DNA from: Rhodobacteraceae bacterium WD3A24
GTDB lineage: Bacteria; Pseudomonadota; Alphaproteobacteria; Rhodobacterales; Rhodobacteraceae
DNA length: 64,000 nt
Direction: 5' to 3'
Assembly: GCA_002967695.1 (NCBI GenBank)
Contig: PUHN01000011.1
Coordinates: 1-64,000, forward strand
The position numbers were made by a program, and so were the translations under genes. The notes beneath the pieces were generated by a model that saw nothing but the letters and a program-made list of their open reading frames with translations, was not told the DNA's origin and ran no database searches. This document shows positions 53,943 through 62,608 of this stretch, in pieces. Position 1 is the first letter of the stretch. Each line of letters begins with the position of its first letter.

Positions 53943-54614
53943 ATGCGCTGGACGCTGCCCAATACACTTACGATATTGCGCCTGCTCGCCGCGCCGGGGC
54001 TGGCGGTGATGTTTCTGTATTTCAACCGTCCCTGGGCCGACTGGCTGGCGCTGGCACTTTTTGTCGGCGCGGCGGTGACCGACTGGTTCGACGGCTATCT
54101 CGCCCGGCTCTGGAAGCAGGAGAGCAAGCTGGGTGCCATGCTCGACCCGATCGCGGACAAGGCCATGGTGGTCATCGCCCTGCTGATCCTGACCGGCTAT
54201 TCGGGCATGAATCCGTGGCTGATCCTGCCGGCCACGGTCATCCTGTTTCGGGAGGTGTTCGTGTCCGGGCTTCGGGAATATCTCGGGGCCAAGGCGGGGC
54301 TGCTGAAGGTGACGAAGCTGGCGAAATGGAAGACCACGCTGCAGATGGTGGCGATCTCGGTGCTGTTTCTGGCCACGGGGATCGATGTCGTCCACCAGAA
54401 CCGGCTCCGGGTGCTGGAGCCGGCGCAGTACGAGCGCCTGCTGGCGAGCGGGGCGCAGGATTTCAATACCGTCTGGCTGGCGGCACAGAGCGGCTGGTAT
54501 GCGGGAATGACAGGGCTTTTCCTGATCTGGATAGCGGCGATCCTCACGCTGTTGACCGGATGGGAATACTTCGTCAAGTCGATGCCGTATCTCAGGGACG
54601 AGGGGGCGGGATGA
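53943..54614 (+). CDS. pgsA: CDP-diacylglycerol-glycerol-3-phosphate 3-phosphatidyltransferase
   Basis: It makes phosphatidylglycerophosphate, the precursor of phosphatidylglycerol and cardiolipin. The 223-residue membrane protein starts MRWTLPNTLTILRLLAAPG, and the CDP-alcohol signature is DWFDGYLARLWKQESKLGA plus MLDPIADK (all three aspartates present). A TTG two codons upstream is an alternative start. This gene following uvrC is a widespread bacterial arrangement. The stop overlaps the moaD ATG. Confidence 0.94.
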   Translation: MRWTLPNTLTILRLLAAPGLAVMFLYFNRPWADWLALALFVGAAVTDWFDGYLARLWKQESKLGAMLDPIADKAMVVIALLILTGYSGMNPWLILPATVILFREVFVSGLREYLGAKAGLLKVTKLAKWKTTLQMVAISVLFLATGIDVVHQNRLRVLEPAQYERLLASGAQDFNTVWLAAQSGWYAGMTGLFLIWIAAILTLLTGWEYFVKSMPYLRDEGAG

Positions 54615-54862
54615 AACTCACAGTGCTCTATTTCGCTTGGGTGCGCGAACGTATCGGCCTGCCGCGCGAAACGATCGAGACCGACGCGGCGACTGTCGCG
54701 GATCTGGTCGAGGAGCTGCGCGGCCGCGAGCCGCGCTATGAGCTCGCCTTCGCGGATCTGTCGGCGCTGCGCGTGGCCGTCGATCAGGAGCTGGCCGATT
54801 TCGACGCGCCGGTCAGAGACGTCACCGAGATCGCTTTTTTCCCGCCGATGACAGGGGGCTGA
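54611..54862 (+). CDS. moaD: Molybdopterin synthase sulfur-carrier subunit
   Basis: An 83-residue ubiquitin-fold protein whose C-terminal Gly-Gly (FFPPMTGG) is thiocarboxylated to deliver sulfur to precursor Z. LYFAWVRERIGLPRETIE is the typical start. It overlaps pgsA by four bases and is followed three bases later by moaE. Products feed molybdenum enzymes such as the hydroxylase at 37-39.6 kb. Confidence 0.95.
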   Translation: MKLTVLYFAWVRERIGLPRETIETDAATVADLVEELRGREPRYELAFADLSALRVAVDQELADFDAPVRDVTEIAFFPPMTGG

Positions 54863-54865
54863 GGC

Positions 54866-55309
54866 ATGGCCGTCAGAGTGCAGCAGGAGGATTTCGATTT
54901 CGGCGCCGAGGCGGATGCCTTTGCCGAGGGCCGCGCCGATGCGGGCGCGGTGGTGACATTCACCGGACTCGTGCGTGACCGCCCTGACGGGGGGCTGCGC
55001 GAGATGGAGATCGAACATTACCCCGCGATGACCGAGCGCGCCATCGCCGCCATCGAGGCCGAGGCCGTCAGCCGCTGGAACCTTGTCGATTCCCTCATCC
55101 TCCATCGGTATGGCCGCCTGCGGCCGGGCGCGCGGATCATGATGGTCGCCACGGCCGCGCCGCATCGCGCCGACGCCTTCGCCGCCGCCGAGTTCCTGAT
55201 GGACTATCTCAAGTCGCGCGCCCCCTTCTGGAAGAAGGAAGTGACCGACGCCGGCGCCGAATGGGTCGCGGCGCAGGCGGAGGACGAGGCCGCGTTGGGC
55301 CGCTGGTAA
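54866..55309 (+). CDS. moaE: Molybdopterin synthase catalytic subunit
   Basis: A 147-residue partner of MoaD that converts precursor Z to molybdopterin. Characteristic blocks are GAVVTFTGLVRDRPDGG, LEIEHYP-like MEIEHYPAMTE, ILHRYGRLRPGARIMMVATAAPHR and the catalytic-lysine motif LKSRAPFWKKE. Ends uvrC-pgsA-moaD-moaE. Confidence 0.95.
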   Translation: MAVRVQQEDFDFGAEADAFAEGRADAGAVVTFTGLVRDRPDGGLREMEIEHYPAMTERAIAAIEAEAVSRWNLVDSLILHRYGRLRPGARIMMVATAAPHRADAFAAAEFLMDYLKSRAPFWKKEVTDAGAEWVAAQAEDEAALGRW

Positions 55310-55373
55310 GCCCGCCCGCGGCGGCGCGCCACGGCCCGGGCGCGCGGCGTCACATCCCGTTCAGATGACGGGC

Positions 55374-55700
55374 TCAGTTTGCGGACTCATGCGTCCTCCA
55401 GCGGCATGCGTCGACCGCGGGAAAGGTCATCACGGCATCCTGCCCGCCGGCGGCGATGAGCCGGGCGCAGCCCTCGAATTCCTCCGGGTCGTCGAAGGCG
55501 TGAACAAAGGCGCGTCCGCCGGCGGGGACGTCGTCGCAAAGCTGGTCGCCCGGATCGAGCCAGCTGCGCAGAAACCCCCCGTCACCGCCATCCATGGTAA
55601 ACAGCAAGGGTTCGTCGGTGGCGTTGGTGGCGCAGGTCTCCGCAGCCAGGGCGGGCATGGCAAGGCAGCTCAGGGCAAGGGTCAGGCTCAGGCGCAGCAT
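55374..55700 (-). CDS. Small exported cysteine-containing protein
   Basis: A 108-residue protein with a signal peptide (1-19, LALSCLAMPALA then AE). The mature part (about 89 residues) has five cysteines (ETCATN, QLCDDV, EGCARL, DACRWR) and conserved aromatic positions, suggesting a compact disulfide-bonded periplasmic domain. I do not recognise the family. It converges on moaE (64-base gap) and is divergent from the cytochrome P460 gene. Confidence 0.7.
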   Translation of the reverse strand: MLRLSLTLALSCLAMPALAAETCATNATDEPLLFTMDGGDGGFLRSWLDPGDQLCDDVPAGGRAFVHAFDDPEEFEGCARLIAAGGQDAVMTFPAVDACRWRTHESAN

Positions 55701-55876
55701 TCCTCAAATCCTTTCATTGACCGACCGTTGCATCGTCGCTCGCCCGCGGCCGCGATGCCAGCGGCGCTCGCGGGATGGTGATGGCACCTCACGCGAGAGA
55801 GAGCGGTCGTGACCCCAGCCCCCGGAAGGATCGCGTTAGGTTGCCTCGGGTAGAACGCAAACGAGGGAGATTCCCC

Positions 55877-56425
55877 ATGAAACACTTTGTCGCAAGTCTT
55901 GCTGCCGCCGCGCTGGCCGTAGGCGCCGGTTCCGCCGTCGCACAGAACGAGATGCCCTTCGGCAGCGAGCATGATGTCGAATACGCCGAGCTTCTGTGGG
56001 ATGCCATGGAATCGCTCAACATCGCCGGCGAGGATCGCGTCACCGGCTTGCCGTATGAAGGCACCCAGCCGCACGGCATGATGCTGGAGACCTTCTACAC
56101 CGAGGCGACGGTCGACGGGCATACCGGCGACCTGATCGTCAAGAACAACTACGGCCCGGAGGGCGTGACGGTCGACGACGTGCTGTCGAACCCCGACAAC
56201 CATCTCGGTGCCGTCACGGTGATGTTCCGCCGCGAAGAAGGCTATGACAGCGAGAACCAGGACTGGTTCTGGGTCCGCTATGCGGCCGACGGGTCGATCG
56301 CGAACAATCCCGACGGCGTGCCGATGGCCGGGCGCGTGGCCGCCGGAATGGACACCGGATGCATCGCCTGCCACCAGGGCGCGGCCGGCGATCTGGTCTT
56401 TACCTCGGATCATCTGGCCGAGTGA
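55877..56425 (+). CDS. Cytochrome P460-like c-type cytochrome
   Basis: A 182-residue periplasmic protein. The signal peptide ends VAQ (about 22). A single haem c motif CIACH lies close to the C-terminus (C162, C165, H166), after a long beta-rich domain with FRREEGYDSENQDWFWVRY and NPDGVPMAGR, matching the cytochrome P460/c'-beta fold. Relatives oxidise hydroxylamine or bind NO, but a cross-linking lysine cannot be assigned by eye. It stands alone; no other nitrogen-cycle gene is close. ACGAGGGAGA is ahead of the ATG at 55877. Confidence 0.8.
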   Translation: MKHFVASLAAAALAVGAGSAVAQNEMPFGSEHDVEYAELLWDAMESLNIAGEDRVTGLPYEGTQPHGMMLETFYTEATVDGHTGDLIVKNNYGPEGVTVDDVLSNPDNHLGAVTVMFRREEGYDSENQDWFWVRYAADGSIANNPDGVPMAGRVAAGMDTGCIACHQGAAGDLVFTSDHLAE

Positions 56426-56759
56426 ACCGACCCTGCGGCCGATGCCGTGCGCGGCGTCGGCCGGGGCGCTATCACCGTCGCGCCCCGGACAGCGGTTCGG
56501 GGCGCTTCATTCTATCGCGCTTTGCAGGGTGAGTGCGCAGGTCCGGGGCGCTCCCCGAATTGCGGCGTTCTGTGCGGGCATCCGCGACAGGTATGCGGCA
56601 GACAGCATTTCGCATGATCCGGATGACGGAATCGTGACCGGTCGCGCCTGCGGGCGCCAGTTCGGTCGCCAGCGACGGACGCGAACTTTGTGCCTGCGCG
56701 CGCCCGGCACTGCGGGCAAGGCAATCTCCGTGCCCCCGGTGAAATCGCCGCGGTGGGTC
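56426..56759. other. 334-base convergent intergenic stretch
   Basis: Between the convergent cytochrome P460 and MFS genes. It contains the hairpin at 56436-56463 and a second overlapping one (CCGGGGCGC at 56461-56469 with GCGCCCCGG at 56480-56488). Nothing else is supported here; short open frames are not gene-like. Confidence 0.5.
56436..56463 (+). terminator. Hairpin after the cytochrome P460 gene
   Basis: CGGCCGATGCCG and CGGCGTCGGCCG pair over 12 bases (one G-T) around a TGCG loop, 11 bases after the P460 stop. A likely intrinsic terminator stem without a T-run. Confidence 0.55.
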
Positions 56760-57971
56760 TCAATGCCCGCCAAGCATGGCGCGCCGTCCCGGCAGGAAGA
56801 TCGCCATGACGCCCAGAACCGGCAGGAACGCACAAAGCTGATAGACATACTGCACGCTTGTCGCGTCCGCCACGACACCGAGCAGGGCGGCCGCGATCCC
56901 ACCCAGTCCGAAAGACAGCCCGAAAAAGACCCCCGCGATCATCCCCACCCGTCCGGGAACGAGCTCTTGGGCGAAGACGACGATCACGGGCGCGGCGGCC
57001 GCCATTACCACGCCGATGACCGCCGAAAGGACCGCCGTCGCGGCCAGGCCCACATGGGGCAGCAACAGCGTGAACGGCAGCGCCCCCAGCGCCGATACCC
57101 ACATGACCGTGAGCGCCCCGAGGCGGTCCGCGAGCGGGCCGCCGATCATCACGCCCGCAGCCATGCCCGCGAGATAGACGAAAAGCAGGATCTGCGACTG
57201 CTGCGTGGCGAGGCCGAACCGCTCGATCAGGAAGAATGTATAATAGCTGGTAAAGCTCGCATTATAGACCTGCTTGACGAAAACCATCACCGCGAGGATG
57301 CAGATCGCGGCGATCACACGCCTGCGCGGCAGGTTGTGCGTGGGCGTCGCGCGCGCCTTGCGGCCATTGGCGCGCGTCCATCGTGCATACCAGCGTCCAA
57401 CATGCCACAGCACCGCCATCCCGGCCAGCGCGGCGAGGGCGAAGGCGGCCACTGACGGCCGACCGAGCGGCACCACGATGAACGCGGCCAGCAGCGGGCC
57501 GATCGCCGTGCCGGTATTGCCGCCGACCTGAAAGAGCGACTGCGCCGTTCCGAACCGCCCACCCGAGGCGAGACGCGCCACGCGCGAGGCCTCGGGGTGG
57601 AACACCGCCGAGCCCAACCCGATGAGCATCGCCCCGGCCAGAAGCCAGGCATAGGCAGGGGCGGCGGCCAGCAGGATCAGACCGCACAGGGTCGCGCCCA
57701 TGCCCAGCGGCAGCGACTGGGGAAAGGGGTGCCGGTCGGTCACCGTCCCGATCGCCGGCTGAAGCAGCGAGGCGGTGACCTGAAACGCGAAGGTCATCAT
57801 CCCGATTTGCCAGAAATCCAGTGCGAACTCGGCGCGCAGGAGCGGATAGATCGCGGCCAGCAGCGACTGCATCACATCGTTGAGCATGTGACACAGGCTC
57901 AGCCCCGCGACCACGAGCCAGCTTGCCTGCGCAGAGCCCATACGGCTCAAGGGGTGTCGGGTATCCTGCAT
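56760..57971 (-). CDS. MFS transporter (Fsr-like)
   Basis: A 403-residue major facilitator protein with 12 hydrophobic segments. The opening WLVVAGLSLCHMLNDVMQSL (H, N, D conserved) is typical of the fosmidomycin-resistance-like group. The loop 2-3 region reads TVTDRHPFPQSLPLGMG, and GLGSAVFHPEASRVAR is the second signature. It might export a drug or move a metabolite. It lies 51 bases downstream of the GcvT-like gene on the same strand and is probably co-transcribed, so it may carry the substrate or product of that enzyme. GAGG is 6 bases ahead of the ATG. Confidence 0.88.
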   Translation of the reverse strand: MQDTRHPLSRMGSAQASWLVVAGLSLCHMLNDVMQSLLAAIYPLLRAEFALDFWQIGMMTFAFQVTASLLQPAIGTVTDRHPFPQSLPLGMGATLCGLILLAAAPAYAWLLAGAMLIGLGSAVFHPEASRVARLASGGRFGTAQSLFQVGGNTGTAIGPLLAAFIVVPLGRPSVAAFALAALAGMAVLWHVGRWYARWTRANGRKARATPTHNLPRRRVIAAICILAVMVFVKQVYNASFTSYYTFFLIERFGLATQQSQILLFVYLAGMAAGVMIGGPLADRLGALTVMWVSALGALPFTLLLPHVGLAATAVLSAVIGVVMAAAAPVIVVFAQELVPGRVGMIAGVFFGLSFGLGGIAAALLGVVADATSVQYVYQLCAFLPVLGVMAIFLPGRRAMLGGH

Positions 57972-58022
57972 TGCCGGCCTCGTATCAGAGCCCCCCGATT
58001 CTGAGCCATGAGGGAGAGCCCT

Positions 58023-59249
58023 TTATGAGGCCGCATCCTGGCCGGCATCGCCGGCCCCCGGAATATCGGGTATATCCACCACCTTGCCGCGGGGAATTTC
58101 GCGGTTCCGGTCGTACATCGGCAACTCGCAGGTCTCCGCAGGGCGGGTCTTGCCATCGTGACACTCGGCGTCGAGTTTTGTCCCCGGCCCGTGGTCGGGA
58201 TCATCGAGCCGGATGATCGCCACGCCGCATTGCTGAAAGGGCGACCACGCCGAGGAGCACACACGGCCGGCCGGACCGCCATCCTTTTGCAGCGCGGGGC
58301 CGATCCGCGCCACGCCGCCGGGCACGCGCAGCCCCCAGGTGCGCGAGCGCCGGTCGCGTTCCTGCAGGGCGGCCTTGCCGATGAAGTCGTCCTTGTCCAG
58401 GTCCACCATGCCGCCCAACCCTGCTTCGAAGGGGGTCACCGCCTCGTCAAAGTCGGTACCGGCATTGAGCAGCCCGGCCTCGATCCGGCGGGCGCCACCT
58501 ATTGCGACGGGTGTCATCCCGAAGGGCCGGCCCGCGTCGAGAATACGCTCGCCGACCGCCCGCGTATCCGTATCCGGCTCGAGATAGACTTCCCATCCCA
58601 GCTCGTTGGTGAAGCCCGAGCGGGTCACGATCACGTCCTGCCCGGCGATGGTCACCCGCGCGGCGTCGAAATAGCGGAACGGCTCGGGATAGGCACCGTC
58701 GACCGCGGCCTCCAGAACCCTGAGCGAGTCGGGCCCCTGCACCTGACTGATCCAGACCTCCGGGTCGAAGACCGCGACATCCATGCCGCGGCCATGCGCC
58801 TTGAGCCAGTCGGTCAGGTCGCCGTCGGCCTGCCCGTACCAGAATCGATCCTGCGCGAGGCGAACGAGGACACCGTCGAGGATCATGCCACCGTCATCGT
58901 AGCAGGCGAACTGATAGCTGCACCGACCGACCCGCGTCTTGGCGACGTCGCGGGTGAAGACGCGATTGAGGAGCTTCTCCGCATCCGGGCCGCGGATTTC
59001 GATCGGCAATTCGCCGGTATGGCGCAGGATCGCCTGGCGACGGAGCCTCCAGTATGCGTCATCCGGCGTTGCGTTGGTCATGCTCATGGCCGTCAGGCGC
59101 CGATTGTAGAGCGTATACTGCGGGTCGTAGGGGATTTCCTGATGGACGAGCGGATGCGGCGCCATCGTGCGGGCGAACTCGGTGGGGCGGGCGCCCTCGC
59201 TGGTCACTGGCAGGACGGCGAAGCGAATGTTGGCGTGAGAATCGGACAT
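58023..59249 (-). CDS. GcvT-family aminomethyltransferase (tetrahydrofolate-linked demethylase-like)
   Basis: A 408-residue folate-binding protein of the glycine-cleavage T / DmdA superfamily. The recognisable parts are LPIEIRGPDAEKLLNRVFTRD, GRCSYQFACYDDGGMILDG, QVQGPDSLRVLEAA, VTRSGFTNELGWEVYL and RIEAGLLNAGTDFDEAVTP. It has no P or H protein beside it, so it is unlikely to be the glycine-cleavage T protein. A tetrahydrofolate-dependent demethylase of an N- or S-methyl compound, as in DMSP demethylase, is the better guess. The ATG at 59249 has GGAGAG 4 bases ahead. It is followed by an MFS carrier. Confidence 0.82.
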   Translation of the reverse strand: MSDSHANIRFAVLPVTSEGARPTEFARTMAPHPLVHQEIPYDPQYTLYNRRLTAMSMTNATPDDAYWRLRRQAILRHTGELPIEIRGPDAEKLLNRVFTRDVAKTRVGRCSYQFACYDDGGMILDGVLVRLAQDRFWYGQADGDLTDWLKAHGRGMDVAVFDPEVWISQVQGPDSLRVLEAAVDGAYPEPFRYFDAARVTIAGQDVIVTRSGFTNELGWEVYLEPDTDTRAVGERILDAGRPFGMTPVAIGGARRIEAGLLNAGTDFDEAVTPFEAGLGGMVDLDKDDFIGKAALQERDRRSRTWGLRVPGGVARIGPALQKDGGPAGRVCSSAWSPFQQCGVAIIRLDDPDHGPGTKLDAECHDGKTRPAETCELPMYDRNREIPRGKVVDIPDIPGAGDAGQDAAS

Positions 59250-59832
59250 GCGTCTCTCCGGTGTTTCCTTCAATATCGGTCATGCCACCGCCGCTACCTC
59301 GCCGACCGGCAAGGACACATCGTGCGGCGGGTTCTGCTTGGGCTCGGGGCCTGAGGAGCCTCACACATCCGAAGTCGCTGCGCCCGCCATCCATGAAATC
59401 GATGCGCCGCAGCCCATGCAAGCCCCAAGCCGCACAAGCCGCGAATTCGCCAAGCTCGCCCGCCCGCTCTGACACGAGGAAAGCCGTGCCGCCGGCGCGC
59501 AAGGCGGGCGGTGGCGCGATGTGAAAGGCAACGGAAAGCCCGCCGGCATCTCTCACCAGGGCAATCCGGGAAGTCGCCACACTGATTCGATTCGTGTGGG
59601 CGCTGCGCGAATCGGGGCGGCAGTCGGCCGCGCGCACACGCATGAGACGGCGGGCACCCGGCACTCCTCAGAACCGCGCAGCCATGCCGCAATGCGACAT
59701 GCCCCCGCAGCATCTGCCAAAGGCTTCCCCGCAAAGGGTGTGGGCATGGCTGTTGCCCCGGATTTTTGCGGGTGCAGCACGGGACGGGCGGCGCCCGCCA
59801 CGGGCCGCGGGGTATGTCATTGGGCGTGCAAA

Positions 59833-59844
59833 ATATGATCAAAT
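59833..59844. repeat. AT-rich palindrome copy 1
   Basis: ATATGATCAAAT differs in one base from the perfect palindrome ATTTGATCAAAT and is preceded by GCAAA. One of three copies in the region upstream of the flavoprotein operon; likely a regulator-binding site. Confidence 0.5.
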
Positions 59845-59885
59845 AAGAAAATGATGGCCGGGGGCACTGAAATGACCGCGGCGCA

Positions 59886-59897
59886 ATTTGATTAAAT
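59886..59897. repeat. AT-rich palindrome copy 2
   Basis: ATTTGATTAAAT, one base from ATTTGATCAAAT, preceded by GCA so that GCAATTTGATTAAAT matches copy 3 (GCAATTTCATCAAAT) at 13 of 15 positions. Confidence 0.5.
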
Positions 59898-60068
59898 CAT
59901 TTCCGCCGCCGGCTTCACTTGGCCGTGATCTCGCCACAGGGCGCGCCTGCATTTTCTGCGCTGCAGTATTCGGCGGCGCCGCTCTGTATCACGGCGCGAA
60001 AACGTGCGGGCGAAAAGCGGTCTCGGTAAAAATAAGCAAAAGCAAGTGGTTATCAATACCACCCTGCA

Positions 60069-60080
60069 ATTTCATCAAAT
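60069..60080. repeat. AT-rich palindrome copy 3
   Basis: ATTTCATCAAAT, one base from ATTTGATCAAAT, preceded by TGCA. It lies about 300 bases ahead of the flavoprotein start, the closest of the three copies. Confidence 0.5.
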
Positions 60081-60377
60081 TGTGATGCTGTGGGATTCGA
60101 GCCGCAAAAAGCGCCGGTATTGCCCGCAGGCAGGGAGCATTCGCAGCCGCAACAAAATTTCGCGTCGAACCAATTCCCTTGATAGGGGCAGACGCCGTTG
60201 CTACGGTCATTCCTGTCGGAGCGGGAATCGAGAAATGGATCCCCTCCGGGGCCCCCTCGGCCGCATGCCGGGGCAACAATAATAGTTTTGTCGAGTTTAC
60301 ACGTTTTGCGGAGGCGGAACGCGGTCGCCCGACCGGTTCCGACGAGCAGTTATGACCGTTGAACGGGAGGAGATGAG

Positions 60378-62486
60378 ATGACCAGAAAACGCAACAAGGA
60401 TCAGGTAACCGGCAGCGAGAGCGATCCGGTCGATCCTGAGGAGAAGGGCCTGAGCCGGCGCGACTTCGTCAAGGGCGGCGCTGCCGTCGGCGCAGGCGCG
60501 GCGGTGATTTCCGAGCCCGGCCGCGTCGAGGCGTCGGAGCACGGCGACGAGATGGAGTGGCACTACGAGGCCGATATCGTCGTCATCGGCGCGGGCTGCA
60601 CGGGCATTCCCGCGGCCATCCGCGCGCATGACCTGGGCGCGTCGGTGCTGGTGCTCGATCAGAACTTCGACGCCGGTGGCCGCATGGCACACAGCGGCTC
60701 CTGGGTCTCGCTCGGCGGCGGTGACGCCGTTCAGGTGCGCGACGCGAACGGCGAAACCGATGCCGAAGGTTTTATCAATGTCGATCCGCTCGTCTCGCCC
60801 GAGGCGCTCGACGACGATGTCGACCTGCTTTTCAAGGACGTGACGGACTGGTCGGTGCTCGATGAGCAGGGCTATGCCTATTACCGGTTCAACAACCCCG
60901 ACCAGCATCGCGGCTGGGCCGAGAACTGCCCGCCGACGCGCGAATTCCTGATGGACAACTACATCCGGTTCGCGCGCATCAACGGCACGCACTTCGGCGG
61001 CGGCGTCTCGCGCGCCCGCGCTGCGTCGTGCTTCCTTATGCTCGGTGAAGTCACCGACATCAAGAACGGGACGATCACGCCCGAGGATGCCGGGGTGGCC
61101 GACCCGGAGCGCTCCAGCGCCTTCTGCCCGCGCCAGCTTTCGATCTCTGCGGACCGCACCAACGTCAATGCCGTGCATGGCGGCGGGGCGATGGCCCGGT
61201 GCCTGGAGTTCTCGGCGCGCGAGAAGGGTGTGCGGTTCATGTTCAATCGTCACATGGACGAGCTCATCCGCGACCATAACGGCCAGATCATCGGGGTGCG
61301 CGCCAGCTACACGCCGCGCCATGATCCCGACACCGGCGAGCAGCTCACCAGCTACTGGTCGGCGGGCAACATCGACGAGACGCGCGAGACGATCAATGTG
61401 CGCGCCCGTCGGGCCGTGGTCGTCGGCGCGGGCGGCCATGCGGGCAACCCGGCTTTCCGCAGCCAGTTCTATCCGCGGATGAACGAGCCGTGGTATCCGA
61501 CGAGCGGCTATGCGCTCCTCGGTTACGGGCGCGGGCAGGATGCCAGCGGCATCATCGCCGGCATCAATGTCGGCGCGAGCCTGGACGGCCTGCATCAGAA
61601 CTTCGGCCGCCGGACCTACCACATCCAGACCCGCATCGGGACGCGCGACGCCTATACGGACATGTATCCGGGGCATCCGACCTTCCCGTTCCGCAAGTCG
61701 GCGGGCTTCGACATCGGTCAGTCCGGCTTCGAGCACCTGATCGCGGTCAACCAGGTCGGCAAGCGTTTCTTCAACGAGATGCGCCTGGCTGACGAGCCGA
61801 TCGAGCCGCGCTGGCCCGGCGGGCAGCCGCACGGTGTGCCGAACGAGTGGGACAACCACACGCCCTATGACTGGCGCAACTGCCGCCGGGAGTGGGTGCG
61901 CGAGATGTACCACTTCTCGCACGGCGTCGATGCGGCGGTGCAGATCAACGAAGGCTCCATCGGCCCCGAGTACTACTCCGGCCCGATCTGGGCGATCTTC
62001 GACCAGGCTGCCGTGGACCGGGGGCAGTTCGAACTCCGCGAGCCCTATTTCTCGAGCGAGAACGGCTGCTTCTTCCAGGCCGACACGATCGAGGAGCTGA
62101 TCGAGAAGATCTATGCCGGCAACGAGTATCAGCGGATGCGGCCGAACTACCTCGTCGACACGGTCAACCAGTGGAACAGCTATGTTGACCAGGGCGAGGA
62201 CCCGGACTTCGAGCGTGGTCAGAGCGATGCGCCGATGCACCGGATCGACCAGCCGCCCTACTATGCGGCCTCGATCATGGTCGTGTGGCACGACTCCTAT
62301 GGCGGCCTGCGCATCAACCGCAACTGCCAGGTGCTCGACATGCAGGGCAACCCGATTCCGGGCCTCTATGCCGGCGGCGAATCGAGCGGTGGCGGCCAGA
62401 TGCACGGGCTCGGCCGGGCCACGGTCCACGGCTACATCGCCGGGACGCACGCCGTGAATGGCGGCGTGGTGGGCGAATCGCGCTGA
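60378..62486 (+). CDS. Tat-exported FAD-dependent oxidoreductase (fumarate-reductase-flavoprotein family)
   Basis: A 702-residue periplasmic flavoprotein. A twin-arginine signal (LSRRDFVKGGAAVGAGAAVI, RR at 27-28) is followed by a Rossmann FAD site IVVIGAGCTGIPAAIRA (GxGxxG at 71-76) and the FAD_binding_2 C-terminal block GLYAGGESSGGGQMHGLGRA. In between, VVVGAGGHAGNPAFRSQFY and AGFDIGQSGFEHLIAVNQVG are less typical, so it is a divergent member: not fumarate reductase itself, more like a 3-ketosteroid- or urocanate-type dehydrogenase. The usual N-terminal multihaem domain is missing. A beta-domain protein and a cytochrome c are coded next, giving a plausible complex and electron acceptor. Substrate unknown. 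Confidence 0.87.
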   Translation: MTRKRNKDQVTGSESDPVDPEEKGLSRRDFVKGGAAVGAGAAVISEPGRVEASEHGDEMEWHYEADIVVIGAGCTGIPAAIRAHDLGASVLVLDQNFDAGGRMAHSGSWVSLGGGDAVQVRDANGETDAEGFINVDPLVSPEALDDDVDLLFKDVTDWSVLDEQGYAYYRFNNPDQHRGWAENCPPTREFLMDNYIRFARINGTHFGGGVSRARAASCFLMLGEVTDIKNGTITPEDAGVADPERSSAFCPRQLSISADRTNVNAVHGGGAMARCLEFSAREKGVRFMFNRHMDELIRDHNGQIIGVRASYTPRHDPDTGEQLTSYWSAGNIDETRETINVRARRAVVVGAGGHAGNPAFRSQFYPRMNEPWYPTSGYALLGYGRGQDASGIIAGINVGASLDGLHQNFGRRTYHIQTRIGTRDAYTDMYPGHPTFPFRKSAGFDIGQSGFEHLIAVNQVGKRFFNEMRLADEPIEPRWPGGQPHGVPNEWDNHTPYDWRNCRREWVREMYHFSHGVDAAVQINEGSIGPEYYSGPIWAIFDQAAVDRGQFELREPYFSSENGCFFQADTIEELIEKIYAGNEYQRMRPNYLVDTVNQWNSYVDQGEDPDFERGQSDAPMHRIDQPPYYAASIMVVWHDSYGGLRINRNCQVLDMQGNPIPGLYAGGESSGGGQMHGLGRATVHGYIAGTHAVNGGVVGESR

Positions 62487-62505
62487 CGCGGCCCATGTGA
62501 AACTG

Positions 62506-62553
62506 ACGGACGCCGCCCGGGTAAGCCTTCCGGGCTCCTGCGGCGGCGTCCGT
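62506..62553 (+). terminator. Hairpin after the Tat flavoprotein gene
   Basis: ACGGACGCCGCC and GGCGGCGTCCGT pair perfectly over 12 bases, with an inner CCCGG/CCGGG pair within the loop, 20 bases after the stop. It may end or attenuate transcription before the beta-domain gene, which would lower expression of that gene and the cytochrome. Confidence 0.6.
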
Positions 62554-62608
62554 TGCATGCTGTGATATTCGCAGTATTCTACAGCCTTTCAACAGGAGTG
62601 CTCGACAG

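Larger units (their letters stand above)
59250..60377. other. 1.1 kb non-coding region upstream of the Tat flavoprotein operon
   Basis: The largest gene-free stretch of the window. The left part (59250-59820) has normal GC and only antisense-type open frames without domains. The right part (59820-60377) is much richer in AT and contains three near-copies of a 12-base palindrome (separate entries). A long untranslated leader or complex promoter for the flavoprotein gene is likely. GAACGGGAGGAG lies ahead of the ATG at 60378. Confidence 0.6.

Noticed and set aside
59059-59664. A 201-codon minus-strand frame upstream of and overlapping the GcvT-like gene
   Set aside because: It has some protein-like stretches (SRIALVRDAGGLSVAFHI) but overlaps 190 bases of a convincing gene in another frame and shows no known family. 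A conserved homologue would change this.
60297-62558. A 753-codon minus-strand open frame opposite the Tat flavoprotein
   Set aside because: The plus strand has the FAD and Tat motifs, and the antisense product has no domain.
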